This document shows, one piece after another, positions 1 through 8,013 of a DNA stretch of 49,637 bases. Both the position numbers and the translations under genes were made by a program. The notes below the pieces were generated by a model. The model worked only from the letters and a program-made list of their open reading frames with translations. It was not told the origin of the DNA and searched no databases. Origin of the DNA: Candidatus Zipacnadum vermilionense (GTDB lineage Bacteria; Armatimonadota; Zipacnadia; Zipacnadales; Zipacnadaceae); assembly GCA_029821755.1 (NCBI GenBank), contig JALGSV010000051.1, forward strand, positions 1 through 49,637, given 5' to 3'. Every line of letters starts with the position of its first letter. Position 1 is the first letter of the stretch.

Positions 1-102
1 TATCAATTCCCAGGAGAAGTGCCTGCTCACCCCCGACACCGGCGTCAACTCCGGGAAGATCTCCATGCGTCCCTGCGGCCCCGCCGGGATTGGGTCCGCC
101 AT
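1..102 (-). CDS. Possible N-terminus of a protein running off the left edge
   Basis: A minus-strand frame opens with an ATG at 100-102 and stays open to the window edge. It reads MADPIPAGPQGR, then a stretch including FPELTPVSG. Third positions are almost all G or C, as in real genes here, and a G-rich run (AAGGGGGGG) lies about five bases upstream as a possible ribosome site. A plus-strand frame sharing the same wobble positions is also open, but it reads less like a protein. The piece is too short to assign a family or function. Confidence 0.35.
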   Translation of the reverse strand, partial: MADPIPAGPQGRMEIFPELTPVSGVSRHFSWELI

Positions 103-122
103 AGGCACCCCCCCTTCGGATG

Positions 123-170
123 CGCCAACATGCCGACGATCTTCCTCGGCGCGTACTGCTTCCCTGGCAT
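123..170 (-). pseudogene. Remnant of IS3-family transposase OrfA N-terminus
   Basis: The minus strand encodes MPGKQYAPRKIVGML, which matches the usual start of IS3-family OrfA proteins (M-x-G-K-x-Y-x-P-E-x-I-x-x-x-L). Similarity stops after about 16 codons, so only the first part of the helix-turn-helix region is left. Two further scraps of the same protein lie at 5209-5331 and 13551-13682. The match is by family knowledge and is short, so confidence is moderate. Confidence 0.5.
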
Positions 171-375
171 CCTGTTTGCCCACCGACGTATTCCAAGTCA
201 GAACATTGGCCCGAACTGGCTATGGGCTCCCTCAGGCTGGGGAGTCCGCCTCCACTATGCGGCGAGCCAGCTTCCGGAGGGACCTTGCCGGCAGGGCAGG
301 GGAACCGGCAGGCGAAGGCCGAGCTGGCGGCGAACAGCTGACCGTTTGCGGGCACCTGCCTCTCAGGAAACGCCC

Positions 376-1596
376 ATGTCAACCGAACTAACGTCCGAAC
401 GCAACCTCGTGCGCGACCTCGCCCAGCAGGTCGCCGAACTCTACTACGGCGAAGAGCAGACCTACCGCCTCAAGCTGTGGACCGACGTACATTCCCTGCG
501 CGTCCCGGAGCGCCCGCCGGTGGTGGCCCATCCCGGCTGCTGGGAGGAGTTGTTGCCACGAGTGGAGTGCCGGTGCCAGGATCCGTGGCTCAGCGGCCTT
601 GAGTACAAGCTCCGTCAGACCCTCTACAAGGAGTGGATCGGCGACGACAGTGTCGTAGAGCCCTTCTGGGTTGTCACGGTGATGCGCCTGCAGGGAGAAC
701 ACGAGTGGGGGTTGCCGATTGGCTACACCCATTCAGGGGTCACCGGCGGGGCGTGGCACTACGTCCCGCCCCTGCGTGAGGAGGGCGATCTGGACAAGAT
801 CGTGCCCCCGCGCTATATCTACGACGAGGCCGCGACCCGGGAGGAACTTGAGCGCACCCGTGACCTTTTCGGCGACCTCCTGCCGGTGCAGCTCTATACC
901 GCCAACCCCACGCCCGGCGCCTGGCTGCACGGATGGGCCACGCAACTCCGCGGGGTGCAGGAACTGCTCTTCGACATGATGGATCGCCCCGAGTGGGTAC
1001 ACCGGCTGATGGGCATCTTGCGCGACGGGACACTGGATCTTCTGGACCAGTACGAGCAGACCGGCGTATTGACGCTCAACAACGTGGGGCTCTTCAGTTG
1101 CGACGATCTGCCCCAGCCGGACTTCGACGGCGAGCATGTGCGCCAAGTGGACCTGTGGGGGCGCGGGGAGAGCCAGGAATTGCAGGGAGTGGGCCCCGCC
1201 CAGTACGAGGAATTCCTGCTGAACTACCAGAAGCCCATTCTGGCCCGCTCCGGCCTGACCTACTACGGTTGCTGCGAAGACTTGACCAACAAGATCCCGA
1301 TGGTCTTGAGTATCCCCAACCTGCGCAAGTTCGTCTGCTCGCCGTGGACCGACTTGGCTGCGCTCGTCGAGGCGACGGGCGACCGCTACTGCATCGAGTG
1401 GCGACAGAAGGCCACCGATGTGGTCTTCACGCCCGGGATGGGCCCGATTCGCGAGCATCTCCAGCGCGGGATGGAGGTCGCCAAGGGCGTGCCCATGCAC
1501 CTGACGCTACAGGAGTTGGAGACGGTCAATGGCCGTCCTGAGCGGCTACAGGAATGGGCAGCGGCGGCGAAGGAGATTGGGGCGGAGCTAGCCTGA
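376..1596 (+). CDS. Uroporphyrinogen decarboxylase-like (UroD superfamily) protein
   Basis: A 406-residue protein. The ATG at 376 is preferred over upstream starts because AGGAA lies seven bases before it and the codons upstream look non-coding. The C-terminal third has the pattern of UroD-superfamily barrels outside haem synthesis: TYYGCCEDLTNKI at about residues 294-306, then IPNLRKFVCSPW. In this family a GCC or HxC motif near the barrel mouth often binds a metal, as in methylcobamide methyltransferases. True HemE is shorter and is unlikely here. Substrate is unknown; methyl transfer or a degradative role next to glycan genes is inference. No signal peptide is seen, so it is cytoplasmic. 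Two degraded relatives lie at 13168-13412 and 17203-17813, so the family was once more numerous in this stretch. Confidence 0.75.
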   Translation: MSTELTSERNLVRDLAQQVAELYYGEEQTYRLKLWTDVHSLRVPERPPVVAHPGCWEELLPRVECRCQDPWLSGLEYKLRQTLYKEWIGDDSVVEPFWVVTVMRLQGEHEWGLPIGYTHSGVTGGAWHYVPPLREEGDLDKIVPPRYIYDEAATREELERTRDLFGDLLPVQLYTANPTPGAWLHGWATQLRGVQELLFDMMDRPEWVHRLMGILRDGTLDLLDQYEQTGVLTLNNVGLFSCDDLPQPDFDGEHVRQVDLWGRGESQELQGVGPAQYEEFLLNYQKPILARSGLTYYGCCEDLTNKIPMVLSIPNLRKFVCSPWTDLAALVEATGDRYCIEWRQKATDVVFTPGMGPIREHLQRGMEVAKGVPMHLTLQELETVNGRPERLQEWAAAAKEIGAELA

Positions 1597-1697
1597 CAGC
1601 ACGCGGTAGCCACTAGCAGCCACGCAGCAACGGCCTCGGCGGTGGGGCCAGCCGCGGCCGTCGGGCCACCGGCGGGGACGCTGCCGACTGCCGACGC

Positions 1698-4600
1698 CTA
1701 GCCGGTGATCCCCTTCGGTGTCACCACCACCTGCTGCCGACCGGCGGCGGTGGCAATCTCTTGCGGGCCGGCGGGGGTCGTGAGGGTAAACCAGCGGGCG
1801 ACGCCGTCAGTTTCCAGCGTGAGAGTGCCGTCTGGTCTGAGCGTGGCAGTGTAGGGGCCAGCACCGTCGATGACCAGGCGGTCGGTCAGGCCCAGGCGCG
1901 TGCCCCGCACTTGCAGCAGAGTCAAGACACCTCCCTGTTCACGGACAGCGCCGGCCTGGCCGTGATAGGTGAGCGCCCCGTCAGCCACACTGCGCACGGT
2001 CGGGAAAAGGAAGGTGCGCTCCTGCAGGTCACCACGGGTCAGGTACGCGCCCCCCGGAACAGCGTCGTCGGCAAGCGTCACCGGCACTGCGGGTGCATGA
2101 GGCAAGAGCAGCGTGCTGAAGTGCTGGCCCGGCGCGCCAGGGATAGTCAGTTGTCGTTGATGGTAGAACTTGGGCGGCAGTTGGGAGCCGAGCTGGGCAT
2201 AGGGCTCGACATTGAACTCACCGTGGGTGATCGGCCGGTCGCCCAAGTCCAGGGCAAGCAACTCTAAGTCCACCCCCATCCGTCCGTCATAGTGCACCAG
2301 GTTGCCGTTCTGCCGCATGCCATCGGCCTTCACGTTCAGGTGATACCGCGTGGCGTAGGGACATTCCAGATCATCGTAGATGAAGAGGTAGTACGGTTTC
2401 ACGAAGAAGAAATGGCGCTTGTGCCATCCCGCCGGGCCGACCTCGCCCTTGAACCCCCAGAGACCCTCGCCTTCCGAGATGTAGCCCACCTGTTCCGGCG
2501 CTTCCACCACGCAGTAGTCAAAGGCGGGGGTGGTGATGAAGGTCGTGAAATCCCCCTTGTTGTAGGCCAATGGCTCGCCGCCGAGAATCTCTATGCAGTT
2601 GTGGCAACTGGGGTCCTGGACGGATCGCCCATCGTCCCCCGTGCCGTACTGCACGCCATATTCGTCGCACAGCGGTTTGCTGTCCCACCAGAGCTGGAAG
2701 GTACCCTCCGGTTCGTGGAAGTGCGAGTAGATGATCCCGGCCTTGATGAAGAGGTAGATCTCCTCCGGCGTCTGCTGGGCATAGCGCAGCAAGCCCCCCA
2801 GCCCGTGATACCACTTGGTGTCGAGAACCGGCAAGTTGGCGGTCGGACCGTGTGGATCCAGGAAGAGGAAGTCGCAGAAGTTCATCCCGAACCGTCCGGG
2901 CTCCACCAGGTACTCCCCGGTGGACTTCCACACCTGGTTCATCAGCGCGGCGAAGGCCGGATCGTTGTCTTTGCACAGGCCGCCCATCCAGCCGAGCACA
3001 TAACAGAAGCTATTGGGGTAACCGCCATCACCAATCACCGGCAGCGTGACCCCGCCGATACGCTCGTCGTACGGGCCCAGTTGCTCGGCGATGCAGCGGA
3101 AGGCGCGTTGCAGGCGCTCGTCGGTGAAGTAGTCGCGAATGTGCGCGTTGCTCAACATACGGCAGTAGACCAGGTAGTCCTTCATGCTGTTAAGCGTATA
3201 GGTGGAACTCTCCAGCCACGGGCCGTCGGGGAAGACCCAGTAGGTAAGCTCCGCTTCCCAGAATTCCAGGGTGCGGTCCACCCAGGCGCGGCTCTCCGGA
3301 TGGGTAGGGAAGGTCATCGCCATGCAGCCCATCGCCGACCAGAGGTCGCCGTGGAAGTTGTGCGGGATGTTATCGATGTTGTAGAAGCTCCAGTCATGCT
3401 GGCGCCGCGGGAACCAGTGGGTGCGGTGCGCGCTGCGCGGATGATCGTCGCGCAGCACAAGATGATCCGCCGGCCAGAAATCCGGATCGTTGATCTTGTA
3501 GCAGAAGAAGGCGAAGATGGCCCGGGCGAGCCGGGCTTCCTCCTCACTGAAGATGCCTTCCGCCGCGGCGAAATCGTAGAGGGCTGCCCAGGGACGTAGT
3601 CCGCGTCCCAGGTTGATGGAGGCGGAGTCACCGTCCAGGTGGCCGACGTTATCGAGCATGGCCGCCAGCCGGTGTTTGAGGCCGTCCAACACCACGTCTT
3701 TCAGGAACGCCGCCTGCTTCCGGCGCTCGTCGTCCGTCTCCGCCGTCACGTAGAGCGCGGCGGGATCGTTGCGGTAGTCAGGCGCGAAGGTGCGGTGGGT
3801 GCCGGAGTGGTAGTAGGTATAGTCGCCGGGCAAGTTGGGGTCTAGCGAGGCCCGGTAGGCGGCTAGTTTGGCGTAAGAGCGCGCAATCTCGCGGGCATGA
3901 GCCAGTTGCTCCTCGTCGGCAAGGGCGAAGGGTCGTTGCGCGGCCGGCAGATCATCCCACGCCAGCACGTACTCCTTCACCTTCTCCAGCGGGGTCTCAT
4001 AGCGCTTCGCCAGGCGGTTGAGGAGGCTCTCGGAGTAGGGCTCCACCTCCGTCACCTCCGCGCGGTCGCCGACGGCCAGTAGCCAGCGTCGGTGCCCGGC
4101 CTTGAGGGAAAGACGGAAGAAGGCGTCGCCGTCGGGGGTCGCCTCAAGGTCGATCTGATTCTCGTAGGGGTAGTCCCAGAAGCCGCCCGTGACGCCTACT
4201 GCCGCAACGCAGTCACGCATCGGGCCCGTTCCCTGGAGGAAGGCGAAGTAGTAGTAATCATCGGGGAGCCAGATGCCGGAGTAGTTGGGCATCTGGATGG
4301 CGCCCAGGTTGCTCTTCTCCTCCGCGGCGGCAAAGTCGAGCTCGCGCAAGCGCCGTTCCCCGCGGAAGGGGTGCGTCCAGGTGGCATCCGGGCCCAGACC
4401 TTCCCGTACGGAGAACTCCCAGCAGGCGGTGCGGCCCAGGGCACTTTCTTCGGTGATCTCCACGAAGGGTTGGTCAGCGAATACCTTCACCGCTACCGTG
4501 TAGTACTCGCCCCCGGCGAAGCGGTAAGTGAGCTCCCACGTACGCCACAGCGGCCCCGCCTGGGTTTCGTGAGTCTCCAGCGCTACCGGCTGCAAGTGCG

Positions 4601-5015
4601 TCGAGAGGCGCATCCGGCCGGAGCCGATCCATGATCCCTCGCCACGCCGCACACCCAACACCGGCGCGGGCACGGACGTAGTGAGGCTCTGGCCGGCAGG
4701 CAAGCGGACGGTGATCAGGCCATTGCCCAATTCGACCGTGTCTGCACTAAGGCGTGTCACGGGTGGGTTGCCGGGCGCCTCGCCCTCCACCAGGGTGAAG
4801 GTCCTCGTACCCAGCGGCGGGAGCTGGTCCACGCGGAAGGCAAGACGGGAGACGCCGTCTTCCTGCACAAGCTGGCAGGGGAGCAGGACGCCCTGCTCGT
4901 CGGCGACCGCGAGGGAAAGGTTCGTCGGGAGATCGGGCACAGGGAAGGTGACCAGTTCGTCGCGCCAGGTGTGGTCAAGGTGGTCGGTCAGGGTGAAAGT
5001 AGATAGTGGATGCAT
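1698..5015 (-). CDS. Large heparinase II/III-like polysaccharide lyase candidate
   Basis: 1105 residues, with no obvious signal peptide. The start at 5015 has a strong GGGAGGAG ribosome site. The first 350 residues look like beta-sandwich. A helical toroid-like middle follows, with many aromatic residues (for example DGPWLESSTYTLN). Around residue 760 comes SHFHEPEGTFQLWWD followed by DEYGVQYG, which fits the His-x-His...Gly-x-Phe...Asp-x-Gly pattern of the heparinase II/III C-terminal beta domain. The order (toroid then beta-sheet domain) matches alginate, heparin and oligoalginate lyases, but the protein is about 1.5 times their usual length. The polysaccharide cleaved cannot be told. It converges with the UroD-like gene and diverges from the hydrolase at 5583. 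The family call rests on domain order and one motif, so it is tentative. Confidence 0.55.
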   Translation of the reverse strand: MHPLSTFTLTDHLDHTWRDELVTFPVPDLPTNLSLAVADEQGVLLPCQLVQEDGVSRLAFRVDQLPPLGTRTFTLVEGEAPGNPPVTRLSADTVELGNGLITVRLPAGQSLTTSVPAPVLGVRRGEGSWIGSGRMRLSTHLQPVALETHETQAGPLWRTWELTYRFAGGEYYTVAVKVFADQPFVEITEESALGRTACWEFSVREGLGPDATWTHPFRGERRLRELDFAAAEEKSNLGAIQMPNYSGIWLPDDYYYFAFLQGTGPMRDCVAAVGVTGGFWDYPYENQIDLEATPDGDAFFRLSLKAGHRRWLLAVGDRAEVTEVEPYSESLLNRLAKRYETPLEKVKEYVLAWDDLPAAQRPFALADEEQLAHAREIARSYAKLAAYRASLDPNLPGDYTYYHSGTHRTFAPDYRNDPAALYVTAETDDERRKQAAFLKDVVLDGLKHRLAAMLDNVGHLDGDSASINLGRGLRPWAALYDFAAAEGIFSEEEARLARAIFAFFCYKINDPDFWPADHLVLRDDHPRSAHRTHWFPRRQHDWSFYNIDNIPHNFHGDLWSAMGCMAMTFPTHPESRAWVDRTLEFWEAELTYWVFPDGPWLESSTYTLNSMKDYLVYCRMLSNAHIRDYFTDERLQRAFRCIAEQLGPYDERIGGVTLPVIGDGGYPNSFCYVLGWMGGLCKDNDPAFAALMNQVWKSTGEYLVEPGRFGMNFCDFLFLDPHGPTANLPVLDTKWYHGLGGLLRYAQQTPEEIYLFIKAGIIYSHFHEPEGTFQLWWDSKPLCDEYGVQYGTGDDGRSVQDPSCHNCIEILGGEPLAYNKGDFTTFITTPAFDYCVVEAPEQVGYISEGEGLWGFKGEVGPAGWHKRHFFFVKPYYLFIYDDLECPYATRYHLNVKADGMRQNGNLVHYDGRMGVDLELLALDLGDRPITHGEFNVEPYAQLGSQLPPKFYHQRQLTIPGAPGQHFSTLLLPHAPAVPVTLADDAVPGGAYLTRGDLQERTFLFPTVRSVADGALTYHGQAGAVREQGGVLTLLQVRGTRLGLTDRLVIDGAGPYTATLRPDGTLTLETDGVARWFTLTTPAGPQEIATAAGRQQVVVTPKGITG

Positions 5016-5208
5016 AGCAGCTCCTCCCAGATACGCTTGTCGTTACACAAGCTCGTGTGCTGAGGTATATACGATGCGGCGCAGGCCGTCAAGGCGCAAG
5101 GCCGGAGGGCAGCGCAACGGCGCCCTGCCCCGGCCCCGCCAACGAGTCCCACTGTCATCTTGGTATAGAGGCGGTGGGGGCTGGAGGGAAGAGGTAAGCG
5201 GAGCGGCA

Positions 5209-5331
5209 GGCAAGCAGTACGCGTCGGAGCAGGTAATCCCGAGGTTGCGGCCGGTCGAGGCGGAGTATTCTCAGGGGGCTGCGGCGGGGGTGGTGCCGCA
5301 GAAGCTGGGGATCACTGAGCGGATGCGGTAG
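5209..5331 (+). pseudogene. Remnant of IS3-family transposase OrfA
   Basis: The plus strand reads GKQYASEQVIPRLR, then VEAEYSQG, and ends PQKLGITERMR before a TAG. This follows the OrfA helix-turn-helix pattern (GKxYxxEQIIxxLRxAExxxxQG...CxKLGITExTYYRW) for about 40 residues, with substitutions at key positions and loss of the Tyr-Tyr-Arg-Trp end. It is the longest and clearest of three such scraps in the window. No terminal inverted repeats, OrfB or DDE domain remain nearby, so this is a fossil and not a mobile element. Confidence 0.65.
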
Positions 5332-5475
5332 CGCCGGCGCGCGATGCTTGGGGGTCGACGGGTGGGCCAGGCCTAACGGGGAGCTCTTCGAGACACCTCC
5401 GGCCACGTGCCGATATCCTCTTTCGCCGGGGGCACGCCAACTCCAGGTTCCGGAGAGTCAGAACCGTCCGGGGAG

Positions 5476-5507
5476 GGGAAAGTATTCTCCTAGGAGAATA
5501 CTTTCCC
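5476..5507. promoter_or_regulatory. Perfect 32-bp palindrome upstream of the GH gene
   Basis: Every base from 5476 to 5491 pairs with its mirror from 5507 back to 5492. The core is AGTATTCTCCTAGGAGAATA and the ends are GGGAA and TTCCC. The AT-rich core stands out in this GC-rich DNA. It sits 75 bp before the ATG of the hydrolase at 5583 and about 460 bp from the divergent lyase start. With no loop and no T-tract it is a poor terminator, and an operator for a dimeric regulator is the better guess. Confidence 0.55.
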
Positions 5508-5582
5508 AGCCCCCGAGTACCACCTCTTCAGGAGAGACAAGAGTGTCCAAACATTGCCTAAGGCAAACACACGAGGTAGTTC

Positions 5583-7958
5583 ATGATGACTGAACAGGCA
5601 TCGGTTGCGGACCACGTTAGCATTCATCAGAGCGATGACACGCTCATCCTCCGCCATCCGTCCTACCAAGCTATCTGGGACCTGGCACGCGGCGGGGTGC
5701 TGGTCTATCTGGAGGACCTGTGCACGGCGGTGACACTACTCGACGCGCGGCAGGGCGGGCCGTCGCCCGACCTGATCGTCGCCGCCAGCGCCACGTTGGA
5801 GGAGGACCCCCATGATATCGCCATGAGCGCATTGGGGCGGGCGGAGGTAGAGGTGTATGAGACGGCCGATGGCGACCGCGCGCAGCTGATCTTCACGGTG
5901 GCGAGCGATGAGGTGAAGATCGAACGCCACCTGACGGTGAAGGCGGCCTCCGCGTGGATCGAGGAGCGGGTCTTCCTGCAGAATGTCAGTGACCACGACC
6001 TGCTCATCGACCGCTACCCCGATTGGGAGGCGGCCGGCAAGACCGCCGTCGCCGGCGACCTGTACCACTGGACGGTGAATCCGGGCGGCGTGGATTACCT
6101 GCTGGCCGGCCTATGCATCGGCGGCGATTACGCCGGCACGCAGTACGTCACCCCGGCGTGCGGCTACCCCTTCTTCTATAATCGCGGCCGCTTCGCCGAA
6201 ATGGACGATACCGCCATCACGCTCGTGGCCGGGCATCATGGCGCGGTGCTGCCCTGCATCATGGCCTACAACGAGCAGCTCGGGAGCGGCGTGCTCCTCT
6301 CCTGTCTCCATGATCGCAGCCTGCGCTATGTGCGGATGTATGCCGACCAGGCTTCCGGCACCGGCACCATCACCGCGCAAGTGTGGTGGGCGCGCTGGCT
6401 CTCCCCGCGCGAGCGGCAGGAGGTGGCTACCTGGCATTTGGTGCCCTTCAGCGGCGACTATGGCGCCATGCTGGACGAATACCGCCACTTCCTGGCAGCG
6501 GAGTATGGCGTCACCCCGCCGGCGGAGGCCAGCCCGGATCTCGATGAGACGTTCGTCGCCTGTATCCACAGCGTCTTGTTGAACGGCCTCGGACACATGG
6601 ACTTGCTGCAGCCGTACATCGACCGCGTTGCCGAGGTGGGCGCGACGGCCTTCTGGATGAGCGGCACCTTCCTCGACGCCTCGGACCTCGAGCCCAAGGC
6701 GATCAAGAGCCGCTGCATGCCGGTGACGGATGGCGAGAAATACGTCCCCACCACCCGCTATGGCGGGCCGGAGGCCCACGAACGGCTGGTTGACTACATC
6801 CACAGCAAAGGGCTGAAGTTCGTTATCTGGGTGACCGGTTACGGCGTTACCGGTTTCGACCCCCTGTACCGGGAGCACCCAGAAGCCTTTATCCGCATGC
6901 GCCGGCCAATCTATCTGGGTACGGACAGCAACCCGAGCTGGCCGGGGTACGATCTGACGTTGGGCCGCTTCGACCCGTGGGTCTACCCACCGTTCGGTGG
7001 AGCGACCATCGGCGGCGATACCACCAACCCCATCTGGCGGGAGTTCTGGCTGCACAACCAGGAGTACTGGGCCGCGCACGGCGTGGACGGCATCTTCTTC
7101 GACAGCTTCAACCCCATGCCGCCCAACTACAACCTGCGCCCATGGCCAGGGCAGATTAACCTGGAGATCATCAACTTACAGCGTGAGGCGCGGCGGCGCG
7201 CGCGAGCGGTGAACCCGGGCTTCTTCACCTTCACCGAAGGCGGAGGCTACTTGATGGCCACGGTGAACGATTTCACCCATACCTGGCATGGGGCCTCGGC
7301 GCCCCCGCTGCCGCCTTTCCGCACGGAGCCGCTCACCCCGGAAGAGGAAGCGCGCTTCCTGCGCGACGAGGCGCTTTCCATGATCCCTGGCGCGCGTGCC
7401 TGGGCGAGCGTGAGCGAGACCGGCGACAACCAAGGCGGCGCCGGCAGCGACTCGCGCCCGCGGGTCGTCTACAACTTCTTCAGCGGGCGCATGCCCATGT
7501 TGTCCATGTACAGCATTGGCGCGCAGCCGGAGCCCATCCGCAACGAAACGGACTACTGGGCCGACTGGAGACCCTATCCTGCCGATGAGCCTCACCCGGC
7601 GGAAGCTGAGCACTGGGAGCAAGTGAAGCGCCTGTGGCAGCTCCGCCAGGCATACCCGGAGCTGAAGTCCGGCACGCTGGATATCGAGCACGTCTCTGCC
7701 GACGACCCTGCCGTGCACGCCTTCCTACGCATAAAGGACGACCACGTCACGGTGACGGCGATCAACTTCCGCCACGAGCCGGTCACCTGCGCGCTGGCGC
7801 TGGACCTGTCGGCGACGGGACTATCGGCGGACGACAACCTGCAGCCGCGCGAGCTGCTCACTGACCAGGCGCTGCCGGCCTGTACCGGCGCCATGCTGGC
7901 GCAAGGATGGTCGGTGACCATTCCGCCGCGTGATGGGGTGGTAGTGCGACTGCGGTAG
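5583..7958 (+). CDS. Alpha-glycosidase-like protein with TIM barrel (GH13/31/36-type)
   Basis: 791 residues, no signal peptide. AGGTAG lies about seven bases before the ATG pair at 5583/5586. The first 300 residues are beta-rich, as in the N-terminal sandwich of GH36-like enzymes. The barrel follows, with FVIWVTGYGVTGFDP near residues 417-431 and GVDGIFFDSFNPMPP near residue 500. The Asp in FFDSF sits where GH13, GH31 and GH36 enzymes carry the catalytic nucleophile. A small C-terminal beta domain ends the protein. Exact family and sugar cannot be fixed; an alpha-linked glycoside is likely from the fold. It diverges from the lyase at 1698-5015 and may share control through the palindrome at 5476. 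It may be read with the two beta-helix genes downstream, because the gaps are only about 55 and 40 bases. Confidence 0.6.
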   Translation: MMTEQASVADHVSIHQSDDTLILRHPSYQAIWDLARGGVLVYLEDLCTAVTLLDARQGGPSPDLIVAASATLEEDPHDIAMSALGRAEVEVYETADGDRAQLIFTVASDEVKIERHLTVKAASAWIEERVFLQNVSDHDLLIDRYPDWEAAGKTAVAGDLYHWTVNPGGVDYLLAGLCIGGDYAGTQYVTPACGYPFFYNRGRFAEMDDTAITLVAGHHGAVLPCIMAYNEQLGSGVLLSCLHDRSLRYVRMYADQASGTGTITAQVWWARWLSPRERQEVATWHLVPFSGDYGAMLDEYRHFLAAEYGVTPPAEASPDLDETFVACIHSVLLNGLGHMDLLQPYIDRVAEVGATAFWMSGTFLDASDLEPKAIKSRCMPVTDGEKYVPTTRYGGPEAHERLVDYIHSKGLKFVIWVTGYGVTGFDPLYREHPEAFIRMRRPIYLGTDSNPSWPGYDLTLGRFDPWVYPPFGGATIGGDTTNPIWREFWLHNQEYWAAHGVDGIFFDSFNPMPPNYNLRPWPGQINLEIINLQREARRRARAVNPGFFTFTEGGGYLMATVNDFTHTWHGASAPPLPPFRTEPLTPEEEARFLRDEALSMIPGARAWASVSETGDNQGGAGSDSRPRVVYNFFSGRMPMLSMYSIGAQPEPIRNETDYWADWRPYPADEPHPAEAEHWEQVKRLWQLRQAYPELKSGTLDIEHVSADDPAVHAFLRIKDDHVTVTAINFRHEPVTCALALDLSATGLSADDNLQPRELLTDQALPACTGAMLAQGWSVTIPPRDGVVVRLR

Positions 7959-8013
7959 CGCAGAGAGCGCATTTCCATGCCCAAGAGAGAATAGAGCGAT
8001 ATTGAGAGGAGCA

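Larger units (their letters stand above)
5016..5582. other. Divergent intergenic region with repeats and a transposase scrap
   Basis: This 567-bp gap separates two divergent genes. Near the minus-strand gene lies an imperfect 14-bp palindrome, ACACAAGCTCGTGT at 5045-5058, followed by an AT-rich stretch at 5064-5072 that could hold a minus-strand promoter. The middle carries an IS3 OrfA remnant (5209-5331). The end holds a perfect 32-bp palindrome (5476-5507), described separately. No intact gene is seen. Confidence 0.5.

Noticed and set aside
1-391. Plus-strand frames before 376 as an N-terminal extension of the UroD-like protein or a separate gene
   Set aside because: They overlap an IS3 scrap and a better minus-strand frame, and the ATG at 376 has its own ribosome site.
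1597-1697. Possible terminator between the UroD-like and lyase genes
   Set aside because: Only a short CGGTGG/CCACCG stem with a large loop is visible, too weak to call.
5264-5273. AGTATTCTCA, resembling half of the 32-bp palindrome at 5476
   Set aside because: It lies inside the IS3 OrfA remnant, where it encodes part of a recognisable helix-turn-helix, so the likeness is probably chance and not an operator half-site.
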